A stretch of 64,000 bases of DNA, taken from JBBQYD01 sp942493075. Its GTDB lineage: Bacteria > Verrucomicrobiota > Verrucomicrobiia > Limisphaerales > UBA8199. How positions within the stretch are numbered: the stretch's first letter is position 1; every line of letters begins with the position of its first letter. Where the stretch lies: positions 992,001 through 1,056,000 of the forward strand of contig OW818681.1 of assembly GCA_942493075.1 (NCBI GenBank). Reading direction: 5' to 3'. Positions 34,422 through 43,918 of the stretch are shown in pieces. The translations under genes and the position numbers were made by a program. The notes beneath the pieces were generated by a model. It had not been told where the DNA came from. It did no database searches and was given only the letters and a program-made list of their open reading frames with translations.

Positions 34422-36632
34422 CTACCTGAGGGTCGCAGGATCAAAACCCAGACTCGAAGGCGGCAGTTCCGTTGCGCTGGCGCCTAACCGTCTGTTTGGG
34501 GTGTCGGACATCTCCAGTTTGATGGTCATCCCGTTGACCGCATCCGCATGCCGGAACCAGATCTGATTCGAAGGCTTGCCGTTGATACGAATGTCTTTGA
34601 TATACTTGTTGTAGTAAGAGTTATCCTTGCAGATGAGCTTGATGGTCTTTCCATTCTCCAGCCGAACGGTTACGCGATCAAAGACCGGGCTGCCTAGTTC
34701 ATAAACGGGTATTCCTGGTACCACCGGGTAAAAGCCCATCATCGAAAACACCACAAAGGCTGAGAGCCCGCCGCCGTCCTCATCTCCCGGGATTCCCAGG
34801 TAAGTATCGGTGAACCATGCCTCTACCAATTGACGAATCCGCTTCTGAGTTTTCCAGGGAGTCCCCAGGTGGTTGTAGATGTAGGGCGTGGCCATGCTGG
34901 GTTCGTTCCCCATGGAGAACTGCCCCACCATTCCTGAGGAATCCATGAACACGGAGAAAAACTCAAACTTGGATCGCCCCAGGTCTTCGCGAAACAAACG
35001 ATCGAGCTTTGCTTCAGCAGAAGCGCGTCCGCCCATGAGCCCAAATAACCCGGCGTAATCCTGCTGGGCATCCCATTGGTACGTGTAGGCGTTGTTCTCG
35101 GTGAAGTAATCGCGCGCGCCGGGGCCACCCGAGAATTTGGGATCGAATGGTTCGATCCAGTTCCCCTGGGCGTTCTTGGGCCAGAACAGGCCTTTGTCCG
35201 GTCGATAAAGGTTGGTGAAATTGTTCGCCCGCTTCATGAAGAGGGTGTAGTCCTCAGTTTTGCCAAGCTGACGCGCCATCTGAGCCGTGCACCAATCGTC
35301 ATAGCTATGGTCGAGGGTCAGAGCGACAGCCTGCCGCTTTTCCCAACGCGTTTCCACCAGCGGTTCGGTCTCCTTCTCGCCAGGGGCGAGAGAGGGATAA
35401 TATCCGCGCTCAGCATAGAAATCGTCCAGAGCGCACTTGGGACCATTGCGCCATGGCAGCATGGTCGCCTCCAAGGCGTTTTTGCGCACGCCCTCGTATC
35501 CCACGGCCATGTTGAAGTTCGTGACTCCTTTGAACCAGGCATCGGCCAGCCAGGCAGCCGAGTGATTGCCCGTCATAGCCGGCCAATCTCCCCAGAGCAG
35601 AGCGAAGGAAGGCATCCAGCCGCATTGCTGGTACATCCGCACGTAAGATTGCAGCTTGTCAGCTTCCTGGGTCGGGTTGATCAACGTGTGCAGCGGTTCA
35701 AGCGCTCGATAGGTATCCCAGAGCCAGTTGTCCACGTAAAACGGACGCGCATCCTGATGCACTTGCCGATCAAAGCCGCTGTAGTATTGGCCGTCTTCTG
35801 AAATGTTTACCATCCGTTCATAGCAACGATAGAGCGCCGTATAGAACACGCGCTGTTGATCGGGAGTGCCGCCTTCAACCTGGATCTTCCCCAAGGCCCG
35901 GTTCCAAGTATCGCGCCCCTTTTTCTTAACAGCCTCGAACCCCCAGCGTGGAATTTCATTCGAGAGGTTCTTTTTTGCCTGCTCTATGCTGATGAATGAG
36001 ATGGCGTAGCGGAACTCGAGTGTCTCCGCTTTGCGTTCAGCTCGCACTACGAGCCGGGATTTCGCGCCGTCCTTGGTTTGCTCGACCTTCACAGGTTTGC
36101 TGAAATGGCCATACACATAAGCCTTCATGTTGTTGAAGATTTCTGTGCCGGAAACCTCGCCATTCGGGTCCACTGCCAATTCGCCATCGTGGCGGTTCGC
36201 CAAAAGCAGAAGCGGTTGTTGGTTCGGGAAGGTGAACCGATAGTAACCGCACCGCGCGGAGGGGGCGAATTCGGTGCGAACCAGCGAGTCATCGAACCGG
36301 GTGCTGTAGTAGTAAGGTGTGGCCTGCTCCTGGTCGTAAGCTGCCGGACGGCGCAGCGCATCCACCTGGGCTCCTGGCATGATTGAAAATGCTTCTCCCT
36401 GGCGATGCGAAAGCACAATCAGCGGGAAGGAATGGATCTGGTCGTCCAGGACATCTCGCCGCACGGGATAAAATCGCAGCATACTGTTGGGCAGCGAGAC
36501 GGTTGGCCGGGTTGGTTCGAGCAGAAAACCGACGCCGCCGATCGAAGTATCGACCTTCTCAACTTGTGCGCGGGCTGACGCAGGACACAGCAGCGCTCCG
36601 CCAATAAGCAAACAGATTCCAAGGAGTCTCAT
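34422..36632 (-). CDS. Secreted GH92 alpha-mannosidase
   Basis: A 736-residue glycoside hydrolase family 92 enzyme, an inverting Ca-dependent exo-alpha-mannosidase family acting on mannans or N-glycans. The ATG at 36632 starts a signal peptide (MRLLGICLLIGGALLCPASARA). Family features: VDTSIGG near the mature N-terminus, WLWDTYRALEPLHTLINP, PSFALLWGDWPAMTGNHSAAWLADAWFKG, GNEPSMATPYIYNHLGTPWKTQ and GDEDGGGLSAFVVFSMMGFYPVVPG. The length is typical. Transcribed away from the signal-peptidase-like gene. Confidence 0.93.
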   Translation of the reverse strand: MRLLGICLLIGGALLCPASARAQVEKVDTSIGGVGFLLEPTRPTVSLPNSMLRFYPVRRDVLDDQIHSFPLIVLSHRQGEAFSIMPGAQVDALRRPAAYDQEQATPYYYSTRFDDSLVRTEFAPSARCGYYRFTFPNQQPLLLLANRHDGELAVDPNGEVSGTEIFNNMKAYVYGHFSKPVKVEQTKDGAKSRLVVRAERKAETLEFRYAISFISIEQAKKNLSNEIPRWGFEAVKKKGRDTWNRALGKIQVEGGTPDQQRVFYTALYRCYERMVNISEDGQYYSGFDRQVHQDARPFYVDNWLWDTYRALEPLHTLINPTQEADKLQSYVRMYQQCGWMPSFALLWGDWPAMTGNHSAAWLADAWFKGVTNFNMAVGYEGVRKNALEATMLPWRNGPKCALDDFYAERGYYPSLAPGEKETEPLVETRWEKRQAVALTLDHSYDDWCTAQMARQLGKTEDYTLFMKRANNFTNLYRPDKGLFWPKNAQGNWIEPFDPKFSGGPGARDYFTENNAYTYQWDAQQDYAGLFGLMGGRASAEAKLDRLFREDLGRSKFEFFSVFMDSSGMVGQFSMGNEPSMATPYIYNHLGTPWKTQKRIRQLVEAWFTDTYLGIPGDEDGGGLSAFVVFSMMGFYPVVPGIPVYELGSPVFDRVTVRLENGKTIKLICKDNSYYNKYIKDIRINGKPSNQIWFRHADAVNGMTIKLEMSDTPNRRLGASATELPPSSLGFDPATLR

Positions 36633-36801
36633 AAAGGGTTCTTTGACCTCCCGCATCAAGCACGGAGGCAACAACCGCATGTTGCGCTCCTCCCAGCTCG
36701 CGAACAATCAAAAAACCAGGCACTTGGCGATCCACGCACAAGTCCCGCTTTGGATTCCACCGTTCCCATAACCTCTTTTCAGATTTCTAATATCTGTGTG
36801 C

Positions 36802-36820
36802 ATCTGTGAAATCTGTGGAT
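36802..36820. repeat. 19-bp dispersed repeat, copy 2
   Basis: An exact copy of the 19-mer at 25853-25871, located between the GH92 gene and the radical SAM gene. Confidence 0.55.
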
Positions 36821-36855
36821 GCTTTGCTTTCGTTCGCACACATGATCTACCTTGC

Positions 36856-38421
36856 TCATGTGAGGACAGTCTCGGCCTTCGGCGCGCTAGGGCTTTTGAG
36901 TTGTGTGGTCCTACGCGATAACCCTAAAAACTCAGAAACCGTCGGTCCTGCGGTTGTGCGACGATCGCTGAACAGCCAGTGCCACAGTTCATACGGCCAG
37001 ACCTGGCGACCGATCCGGTAGTACCAGCGCATGGCTGCCCGGAACCCAGGGTCGGGATGAGCCAGCAGCCGCCAGATGGATTTCGGACGAAGCTGGGCAA
37101 CGGCTTCAATGCACTTCATCCAGAGGAGAACGCGCCAGTTAGGAACATTCGGACTCTCCAGCACCTGATGTTTGTAATCCCAGCGGCTCAGGTCGGGTTG
37201 AATCACCCGGCGACTGGCTTCCTCTGTCGCAAACCGTGTCCAGCTATGGGGTGTCGCATACAGCCCCTGGATCTGGTCCGGATCATAGGAGAGGAGCTGA
37301 CGCAAGGTTCGCCAGTAGTCGCGATCAGTCTCCTGAGCGAATCCAGAGACCCATGCTGCCATCGAAATGATACCGCTCTTACGCAGCGACCGGATGGCTT
37401 CGCGATCCACAGCCTGAGTGCTTCCTTTCTGGATGCGGCGAAGTGTTGCTTCGTCCGTGCTTTCGATTCCGAGCAGGAACCGGGCAACACCGGCCTTTTT
37501 ATAGAGGGGGAGCAGGTCGGCGTCCCGAACGATGTCTGAGGCTCTCGTGGAACCGACGAGGATCAGCGGCACGTTTTCAGCGATCAAAGCGCGCAGGAAC
37601 GTTTCCCATGCCGTGCGTGAGGCGGTCGGATTCTCATCCGCGAAGTTGATGACCTCCACTCCGTGCTCCCGGTGGAGCCGTGCCAGTTCTGCGGCAAATT
37701 TCACTGGGTCACGGTGCCGCCAGCTTTGCCAGAACACGCGCTGTCCGCAGTAATGGCAATGATGTGGGCAGCCGCGCGAAAACTGCACCACCACCGCCCG
37801 TTTATCTCCCCAGTAAGTATAGCGTGAGTGGTCAATCAGCTCCCATCCGATCCTGAATTCGTCCAGGTTTTGGATTAGGCGTGCGGATTCATTCGCCACA
37901 GTCTCAGTTGAAAGCGTCGGGTCAATGCACCGGGTCGAACCTGAAATGGCATTCCGCCGGAAGACCACGCCCGGTATTTCGGAGAGCGGGCGGCGGGTTT
38001 GCAGGGCGCTTACCAAGCTCACAATCGTTCTCTCCCCTTCACCTCGCACGATGAAGTCAACCTGCGGTTCCTTATTCATCACCTCAAGCCAGTGGTAAGT
38101 CGGAAACACCCCGCCATAGACGATCCAGGCGTGCGGGAACAGGGCACGTGCATAGGCCACGAACTCCATGGCGGAAGGATGGCCCGAGGTCGATCCGGAA
38201 TGACCGATGAGCACCACATCTGGTTGAAAGTGTTGCAGTTCGGGGGAATGGGCCAGGTCGGAGGGTGCCAAGCCCTGGCGGTCTGCGTCGAGCAAACGTA
38301 CCGGATGTCCTGCATCGAGCAGAGGGCCGCCCAACGCCAGCAAGCCAAGAGGCGGCAGATGTTCATGCGGGATACGGCTGCCGATAGCCGGGTGAGTGGG
38401 GTTGATGAGCAGGGTTTTCAT
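36856..38421 (-). CDS. B12-binding radical SAM enzyme, BchE-like
   Basis: A 521-residue protein with an N-terminal cobalamin-binding domain (about 1-140: MKTLLINPTHPAIGSR, GLLALGGPLLDAG, DVVLIGHSGSTSGH) and a radical SAM domain. Its cluster motif is CPHHCHYC in QFSRGCPHHCHYCGQRVFW. The stretch after it, SWRHRDPVKFAAELARLH then VEVINFADENPT, resembles the anaerobic Mg-protoporphyrin cyclase BchE family. No other chlorophyll gene is nearby, so the substrate is probably something else. Start ATG 38421 (MKTLL); an upstream start adds 12 residues. Confidence 0.82.
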   Translation of the reverse strand: MKTLLINPTHPAIGSRIPHEHLPPLGLLALGGPLLDAGHPVRLLDADRQGLAPSDLAHSPELQHFQPDVVLIGHSGSTSGHPSAMEFVAYARALFPHAWIVYGGVFPTYHWLEVMNKEPQVDFIVRGEGERTIVSLVSALQTRRPLSEIPGVVFRRNAISGSTRCIDPTLSTETVANESARLIQNLDEFRIGWELIDHSRYTYWGDKRAVVVQFSRGCPHHCHYCGQRVFWQSWRHRDPVKFAAELARLHREHGVEVINFADENPTASRTAWETFLRALIAENVPLILVGSTRASDIVRDADLLPLYKKAGVARFLLGIESTDEATLRRIQKGSTQAVDREAIRSLRKSGIISMAAWVSGFAQETDRDYWRTLRQLLSYDPDQIQGLYATPHSWTRFATEEASRRVIQPDLSRWDYKHQVLESPNVPNWRVLLWMKCIEAVAQLRPKSIWRLLAHPDPGFRAAMRWYYRIGRQVWPYELWHWLFSDRRTTAGPTVSEFLGLSRRTTQLKSPSAPKAETVLT

Positions 38422-38955
38422 AAGGTTAAGCGGTGATCCATTCACTTTGTCTGACAAAGCTCAGATGGATTGATCACGCAGAATGTTCAATTTGGCAAGA
38501 AAAAGTTCGCTTTAGCCCTCATAGACCCGACTTTCCTATGCAAAGTCGGCAGAATCTCACTCAACACACACAATGCGAGTATGCCCAGGGAATCCCAAGC
38601 TACCAAAGTCCCGTGAGCTGGAGAGGTGTCATCTGCCATTTTTGTCGGTTTTTCGACCCTCAAAAACCCCAATAAAATGGGCAGGTGTCAGAGTGTCACA
38701 TAGCCTATATAGAGATAGTGACACTAAGAGAGAACACCGAAGCAAGGGAAAGAGGCACCCTGCACAGGTTCCGGGTGCCCTCTTGCCTTGCTGCGTAGGT
38801 GAACGAAGGGGTTGAAGGTTCGGGGTCCGAAGCCAGGCCGAAGGGGGGTAAATCTTACTGGTCTTTCCAGTGTCTATGATCCAGTTTGAGTCAGGACGGA
38901 CGGGAGCGGCCACGCGTGCATCAGGAACGAGTGCCAATCGGGGACTATAACTAAA
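38422..38955. other. Divergent intergenic region with hairpins
   Basis: 534 bases between the minus-strand radical SAM gene and a plus-strand zinc-ribbon gene. It holds an 8-bp inverted repeat agtgtcac/gtgacact (38692-38725), possibly an operator, and a long imperfect hairpin (38741-38792). No convincing ORF is present. Confidence 0.5.
38741..38792. repeat. Long imperfect hairpin
   Basis: An agcaagg/ccttgct outer stem and an aagaggcaccc/gggtgccctctt inner stem with one bulge enclose a 12-nt loop. No T-tract follows, so a structured RNA or palindromic repeat is more likely than a terminator. Confidence 0.55.
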
Positions 38956-39354
38956 ATGAACTGCGAAGCTTGCCATAAGAATGAGGCCACGTGCCATTTA
39001 ACCTTTCTCTTAGGCCAGCAGCAGCACACCAAACACTTGTGCGGCGAGTGTTACGCCGAACTAGGCAACCCGGCCGAGCAAGCCTTTCTAAAGGCAGCGC
39101 CCGGTAAAGCCTGCGATTATTGCGGCAATCAGCCCTGTTTCGTGGGGACGGATATCATTGAGCTCTGTCTTGGGCGGCAGAAACCTCGTTTTTTATGCGA
39201 GTCTTGTGTGCTGGAGTTCAATCGTGCTTTGCAGCAGGAAACCGCAAGTCTCTCCGCAGGGGGCAGCTTGGAAGAAAAACGGGCTTCGTTGGAAGGTTTG
39301 CATTCCCGTCTGGCAGACCACATGAAGCGCTGGTCAGCACAGAAGACCGCCTAA
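38956..39354 (+). CDS. Zinc-ribbon protein, McsA-like
   Basis: A 132-residue protein with several CxxC pairs: MNCEACHKN, HLCGECYAE, CDYCGNQPC and FLCESCVLEF. The first two resemble the N-terminal zinc ribbon of McsA/UvrB-associated proteins (CxxC...H-x-T...CxxC). The C-terminal third is a charged helix. The McsA-like reading is inferred from spacing. There is no McsB or ClpC gene beside it. Confidence 0.7.
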   Translation: MNCEACHKNEATCHLTFLLGQQQHTKHLCGECYAELGNPAEQAFLKAAPGKACDYCGNQPCFVGTDIIELCLGRQKPRFLCESCVLEFNRALQQETASLSAGGSLEEKRASLEGLHSRLADHMKRWSAQKTA

Positions 39355-39466
39355 ACCCAGCTCCCGCCTTTCTACGTCCGGTCGGTTACTACGCGTTCGA
39401 CGCTTGAATCTGCTGTTTTGGGATAAATTCCTTTTGGCCGCCCGCCATAACTTCTAAACTTTCTTC

Positions 39467-40600
39467 ATGGCATTCGTTGTCGGAGACAAATTACAGCTAG
39501 AGATTCAGGATATTGCCTTTGGCGGCGAGGGGGTCGGCCGTGCCGAGGACTTTGTGATTTTCGTGCCCTTTACGGCAGTTGGCGACCGAGTCGAAGCCGA
39601 GTTGGTGGAGGTGAAGAAACGCTTTGCCCGGGCCCGCCTCCTGACGGTGGTGAATCCCTCCGCCAGCCGGGTTCAGCCGTTATGCCGTTATTTTGGCGAT
39701 TGTGGGGGATGCCAGTATCAGCACATCGCCTACGAGGTTCAGCTCGGTATTAAGCACAAGCAGGTCTGCGACTTGTTTGAACGCATTGGCGGGCTGGCGC
39801 CTGCCTTGGTGGCTCCGGTTATTCCCTGTCCGAATCCGTATCATTATCGGAATCGGATCATGATTCGCAGCCAATGGGACAAGTTCAAGCAAGGGCTCAA
39901 CATAGGTTTCATACGCGCCGACAACCGGTTGGTGGTGGATATCGAGGAGTGCAAAATCGCGGAACCGGCTTTGAACGAGCAGATTCGCCATGTGCGTGCG
40001 CATCCGCCGCCCAAGGGAGGGTTGAAGGTGGTTCTGCGTATTCCACCCGAAGGCTGGCAGGTGCCACCCGACAGCTTCTTCCAGAACAACTTCCTTCTGC
40101 TGCCGGAAATGATAAAAGCCGTGAGGGAGCGTTTAATGGACGCTGGGACCCGGCATCTCGTGGATGTCTATTGCGGTGTGGGATTCTTCGGGCTTGAACT
40201 GGCGGACTTGGTCGAGTCCTACGCGGGCGTCGAATTGGACCACATGGCCATCAAAGCTGCGCGGAAAAATGCCGCCGACATGCATAAGACCAATGGCGAG
40301 TTTGTTGCCGGATCGGCTGAGGAGAAGCTTCCGGAGTTGCTGGCGCGCTTCACCCCAGAGCAATCCACGGTCGTGCTCGATCCTCCAAGAAAAGGGTGTC
40401 ACCCGGAGCTTCTGGCCACATTGCGCCAGGTTAAACCGCGGCAGATCATCTATGTTTCCTGCCAACCAGCGACGATGGCCCGGGACCTGAAAGAGCTTTC
40501 GGAGGGGGGCTTCAGGGTTGAGCGAGTGCAGCCGTTGGATATGTTCCCACAGACCGCTCATGTGGAATGTGTGGCCGATCTGCGCTACGCCGGGGTTTGA
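39467..40600 (+). CDS. TrmA/RlmD-family (uracil-5-)-methyltransferase
   Basis: A 377-residue SAM-dependent RNA methyltransferase that makes m5U in rRNA or tRNA. An N-terminal TRAM domain (about 1-60) precedes the [4Fe-4S] cysteines in CRYFGDCGGCQYQH. SAM-binding DVYCGVGFFGLELA, the VVLDPPRKG motif and the catalytic Cys in IIYVSCQPATMARDL follow. The length is slightly short for RlmD (about 430). Whether it acts on 23S rRNA or tRNA cannot be told. Confidence 0.92.
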   Translation: MAFVVGDKLQLEIQDIAFGGEGVGRAEDFVIFVPFTAVGDRVEAELVEVKKRFARARLLTVVNPSASRVQPLCRYFGDCGGCQYQHIAYEVQLGIKHKQVCDLFERIGGLAPALVAPVIPCPNPYHYRNRIMIRSQWDKFKQGLNIGFIRADNRLVVDIEECKIAEPALNEQIRHVRAHPPPKGGLKVVLRIPPEGWQVPPDSFFQNNFLLLPEMIKAVRERLMDAGTRHLVDVYCGVGFFGLELADLVESYAGVELDHMAIKAARKNAADMHKTNGEFVAGSAEEKLPELLARFTPEQSTVVLDPPRKGCHPELLATLRQVKPRQIIYVSCQPATMARDLKELSEGGFRVERVQPLDMFPQTAHVECVADLRYAGV

Positions 40601-40762
40601 ACGTCGCGCGTTGGCAGTGGTCCAAGTCAAAACGAGATCGACACTTACGCAGATCGCGGAGCGTAGTTATTTATTCACGATGTCTAATTTGCCCAGCAGG
40701 TTTGGAGAACGAAACCGGGCTTGCCAACACCCGAGATATTCCTGCACCCTCTGCTTCGCAGC

Positions 40763-43700
40763 ATGACCATGCAAACGGAACCAAACCCTGAAAAAAAATT
40801 CATCCCTGCGGTGCTGCCTTGGGCTCTGGCAGGTATCGCTCTGGTGGTGTACCTGGTGACGCTGAATCCCTGGGTGACGTCTAACAGTCTGGGAAATGCA
40901 GCACGAGCGATTGGCTACATTCGTACCCCGGCACTAACAAATCCGTTGTACCTGGCTTTTACCTTCCCGCTCACCCTGCTGCCTGCAAATTGGATCCCGC
41001 TGGCGCTGAACATCTTTTCAGCCGTCTGTGCCGCGTTATCCATAGGGTTGCTCGCACGTTGCGTTGCGTTGCTTCCTCATGATCGAACCGAGGAGCAGCG
41101 GGTGCGGTGCCATTCCGCTTTCAGTATCCTGACAACTCGGGTTGCATGGCTGCCTCCGGTGTTCGCGGCGGTGCTTCTTGGGTTACAGCACACCTTCTGG
41201 GAAGACGCCACGGCGGCTTCCATCGAGATGTTTGATCTGCTGTTGTTTGCATACTTAGTGCGCTGCCTGCTGGAGTTCAGAATCCAGGAAAACGACTCAT
41301 GGTTGGTTCGGTCTTCGCTGGTTTACGGTGCCGCAATGACCAACAACTGGGCGATGATCGCCTTCTTTCCTCTGTTTCTTGCATCGCTCATCTGGCTGAA
41401 GGGTTACACGTTCTTTAACGGGCGCTTTCTGTTGCGCATGTTCGTGGCGGGCAGCATTGGACTGCTCTTCTATCTCCTGCTGCCCCTGGTCGAGATGATT
41501 AGCGGTGACAGTGAAATAAGCTTCTGGCAGTCGTTAAAAGCCAATCTGGTCGCCCAAAAGACCTACCTGATGGCTCTTCCGTTTAACAAGACGGCACTCT
41601 TTATGGGTGATCCGCCGTTGTGGGTTCTTGCCTTCCCATCACTGGTCCCGCTGTTAATGGTGGTGATCCGCTGGCCTAGTTTTTTTGGCGATACAAGCCG
41701 GTTGGGTATTTTGCTTTCCCGATGGATTTTTCACTTCTTTCATGCGTTCCTCCTGGTGTTCTGCACCTGGGTGGCATTTGATCCCAGGTTGAGCCCCCGA
41801 AATTATCTCCCGCAACTGTACACCAGCGGGCTGCATCTACTGAGCTTCTACTTTTTAGGCGCCCTGAGCGTGGGCTACTTTGCAGGTTACTTTTTGGTCG
41901 TTTTCGGGATGAAACCGCCCAAACGGCAAGCCTGGGTGTTTAAGGACTACAATCCCCTAATCAAATACCCGGCGCTGGGATTGGCATGGGGTATGGCGGC
42001 TTTCGCATTTTTCGGGCTTATCTACCGGAACCTGCCTCAAATCCGAGTCACCAATGGCGGCATATACCGGGAGTTCGCGGAACTCAGTAAACAGAACCTT
42101 CCGGCCTCAAACGCAATCCTGCTCTCTGATGATCAACGCCGTTCGTTCCTGGTGGATGCGGCTCAAACAAAAGAGAAGGGTACCAATGCGCCCTTACTGG
42201 TGGATACCGCTCTGCTTAAGGACCCAAATTATCACGCCCATCTGCTCAAGAGACATCCTGGACGCTGGCTTAAAACACCAGCGGTTGTAGAGAATCAGCC
42301 TGTGGACGACTTGGTGTTGATTGGCATTCTCGATTTCCTTAGCCACTCCAATTCGGTGTATTACCTGAACCCAAGCTTTGGCTACTACTTCGAATGGTTC
42401 TATCCGACGCCCCAGGGGATGGTCTATGAACTGAACCGGTATCCGACCAACTCGGTCTTTCCACCGGCGATGTCGGCTGAGGTTATCGCTCGCAACGAGG
42501 GCTTTTGGCGGGATGCTGCGCCCAAGTTGGGAAAAGTAGCCAAAGCGATTTCGGCTACAAGAGATCCCGGTTGGGCTGGTGCACTTTTCACTCGCTTGCA
42601 CCTTCCTGTCGAGCAGAACAAAGATGCGTCCTCCCTGGGAAGCTATTACTCGAAGTTTTTGAATTACTGGGGGGTGCAGATGCAACGGAATGGCAAGCTG
42701 AAGGAAGCTGCAGCGCACTTCGAGCAAGCCATCCGATTGAACCCCGAAAACCTGGTAGCGCGTGTCAACCTGGAGGAGAATCAAATCCAACAGGCAGGGA
42801 AGAACTCACAAGTGGCCTTGTCTAAAGAAATGGAGAGCGCCTTTGGGGAACACCAAAACCTCTCCCAGACGTTAAACGCGAATGGCCCATTCGATTCCCC
42901 GAGCTTTTGTTTCCAACAGGGGCAGGAGTTCGCGCGAGGCAATAATTTTGTCCAGGCCATCCAACAGTTCCAACGGGTGACTGAACTGGCGCCCGGGAAT
43001 TTGATGGCGCGTTTGGCCCTGGTGCAACTCTACTCACGGGTGCGCATGCCTGAGAAGGGGCTGGAAATCATCAAGCTCATCCGGGAGCAACCCACCAGGT
43101 TCGGTGTTGGAAGGTCCAACGTGCTGGACATCACCAGCACTGAAGCCATGGCCCATCTTGCTGCGAACAACCCTGAAAAGGCCGATGAAGCTTACCGCAA
43201 GTTGGCCCAGCAGTTCCCCGATGCCGATATTCGCAGTGCTGCCGGCCAGATGTTCCTGAACACTGGACATTACACCAACGCGATCACCTGGTTTGAAGAG
43301 ATCCTCAAGACCTCGCCAAATGATATCAATGCACTCGCAGGCAAGGGCTTCACCCTGCTGCAACTGCGTAAGCCCAGCGAGGCGGAAGTGGTTCTGGAGA
43401 AGGTGGCCCAAATCCAGGAGAACGAAGAGCTGTTTGGCAACATCGCGCAGTGGTTCATCAATGCGGGTTATCCGACCAACGCCCTCGCCTGGCTGGACCG
43501 TCAGCTCAAGAAGAGCCCGGGTAATGCAAACGCGTTGGTGAATAAAGGATTTGCCTGGCTGCAGGCCAAACAGTATTCCAACGCTGTTCCTGCGTTGGAC
43601 CAGGCGCTCAAGCAACTGGATCGCAAAGACGACACGCAAATCTTCTACACCGCGCTGCTCAACCGGGCCATCGCTCACCTTCAAATGGGGAACCTTGAAA

Positions 43701-43909
43701 AAGCCAGGGCCGATTATGAAGACATCGCGGAGAATTATCCCGCAGCTTACCAGGTCCAATATGGGTTAGGGGAGGTGGCGATTCGCCAGAAAGACACGAA
43801 TACGGCCATCAAGCATTTCCAGCTATACCTAACCAACGCACCCGCCAACACGACTGAGGCGCAGGAAATCCGGGATCGAATCCAGAGCTACACAAAAGCC
43901 GCCAAGTAA
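40763..43909 (+). CDS. DUF2723 membrane protein with C-terminal TPR domain
   Basis: A 1048-residue membrane protein. About 10 hydrophobic helices fill the first 430 residues, in the pattern of DUF2723 (GT-C-like, proposed protein O-glycosyltransferases): TLNPWVTSNSLGNAARAIGY, then FWEDATAASIEMFDLLLFAYLVRC. A soluble region follows, then TPR repeats (about 640-1040: KEAAAHFEQAIRLNPEN, NFVQAIQQFQRVTELAPGN, KADEAYRKLAQQFPDA). The start is ATG 40763; an upstream TTG is less likely. It precedes a GT4 glycosyltransferase by 9 bases, which supports a role in surface glycan or glycoprotein assembly. Confidence 0.82.
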   Translation: MTMQTEPNPEKKFIPAVLPWALAGIALVVYLVTLNPWVTSNSLGNAARAIGYIRTPALTNPLYLAFTFPLTLLPANWIPLALNIFSAVCAALSIGLLARCVALLPHDRTEEQRVRCHSAFSILTTRVAWLPPVFAAVLLGLQHTFWEDATAASIEMFDLLLFAYLVRCLLEFRIQENDSWLVRSSLVYGAAMTNNWAMIAFFPLFLASLIWLKGYTFFNGRFLLRMFVAGSIGLLFYLLLPLVEMISGDSEISFWQSLKANLVAQKTYLMALPFNKTALFMGDPPLWVLAFPSLVPLLMVVIRWPSFFGDTSRLGILLSRWIFHFFHAFLLVFCTWVAFDPRLSPRNYLPQLYTSGLHLLSFYFLGALSVGYFAGYFLVVFGMKPPKRQAWVFKDYNPLIKYPALGLAWGMAAFAFFGLIYRNLPQIRVTNGGIYREFAELSKQNLPASNAILLSDDQRRSFLVDAAQTKEKGTNAPLLVDTALLKDPNYHAHLLKRHPGRWLKTPAVVENQPVDDLVLIGILDFLSHSNSVYYLNPSFGYYFEWFYPTPQGMVYELNRYPTNSVFPPAMSAEVIARNEGFWRDAAPKLGKVAKAISATRDPGWAGALFTRLHLPVEQNKDASSLGSYYSKFLNYWGVQMQRNGKLKEAAAHFEQAIRLNPENLVARVNLEENQIQQAGKNSQVALSKEMESAFGEHQNLSQTLNANGPFDSPSFCFQQGQEFARGNNFVQAIQQFQRVTELAPGNLMARLALVQLYSRVRMPEKGLEIIKLIREQPTRFGVGRSNVLDITSTEAMAHLAANNPEKADEAYRKLAQQFPDADIRSAAGQMFLNTGHYTNAITWFEEILKTSPNDINALAGKGFTLLQLRKPSEAEVVLEKVAQIQENEELFGNIAQWFINAGYPTNALAWLDRQLKKSPGNANALVNKGFAWLQAKQYSNAVPALDQALKQLDRKDDTQIFYTALLNRAIAHLQMGNLEKARADYEDIAENYPAAYQVQYGLGEVAIRQKDTNTAIKHFQLYLTNAPANTTEAQEIRDRIQSYTKAAK

Positions 43910-43918
43910 AGGGACTGC

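Noticed and set aside
35076..35801. 241-residue plus-strand open frame inside the GH92 gene
   Set aside because: Shadow of a clear GH92 coding region.
36856..38421. Evidence for photosynthesis from the BchE-like gene
   Set aside because: A single family resemblance with no other bch gene in the window is not enough.
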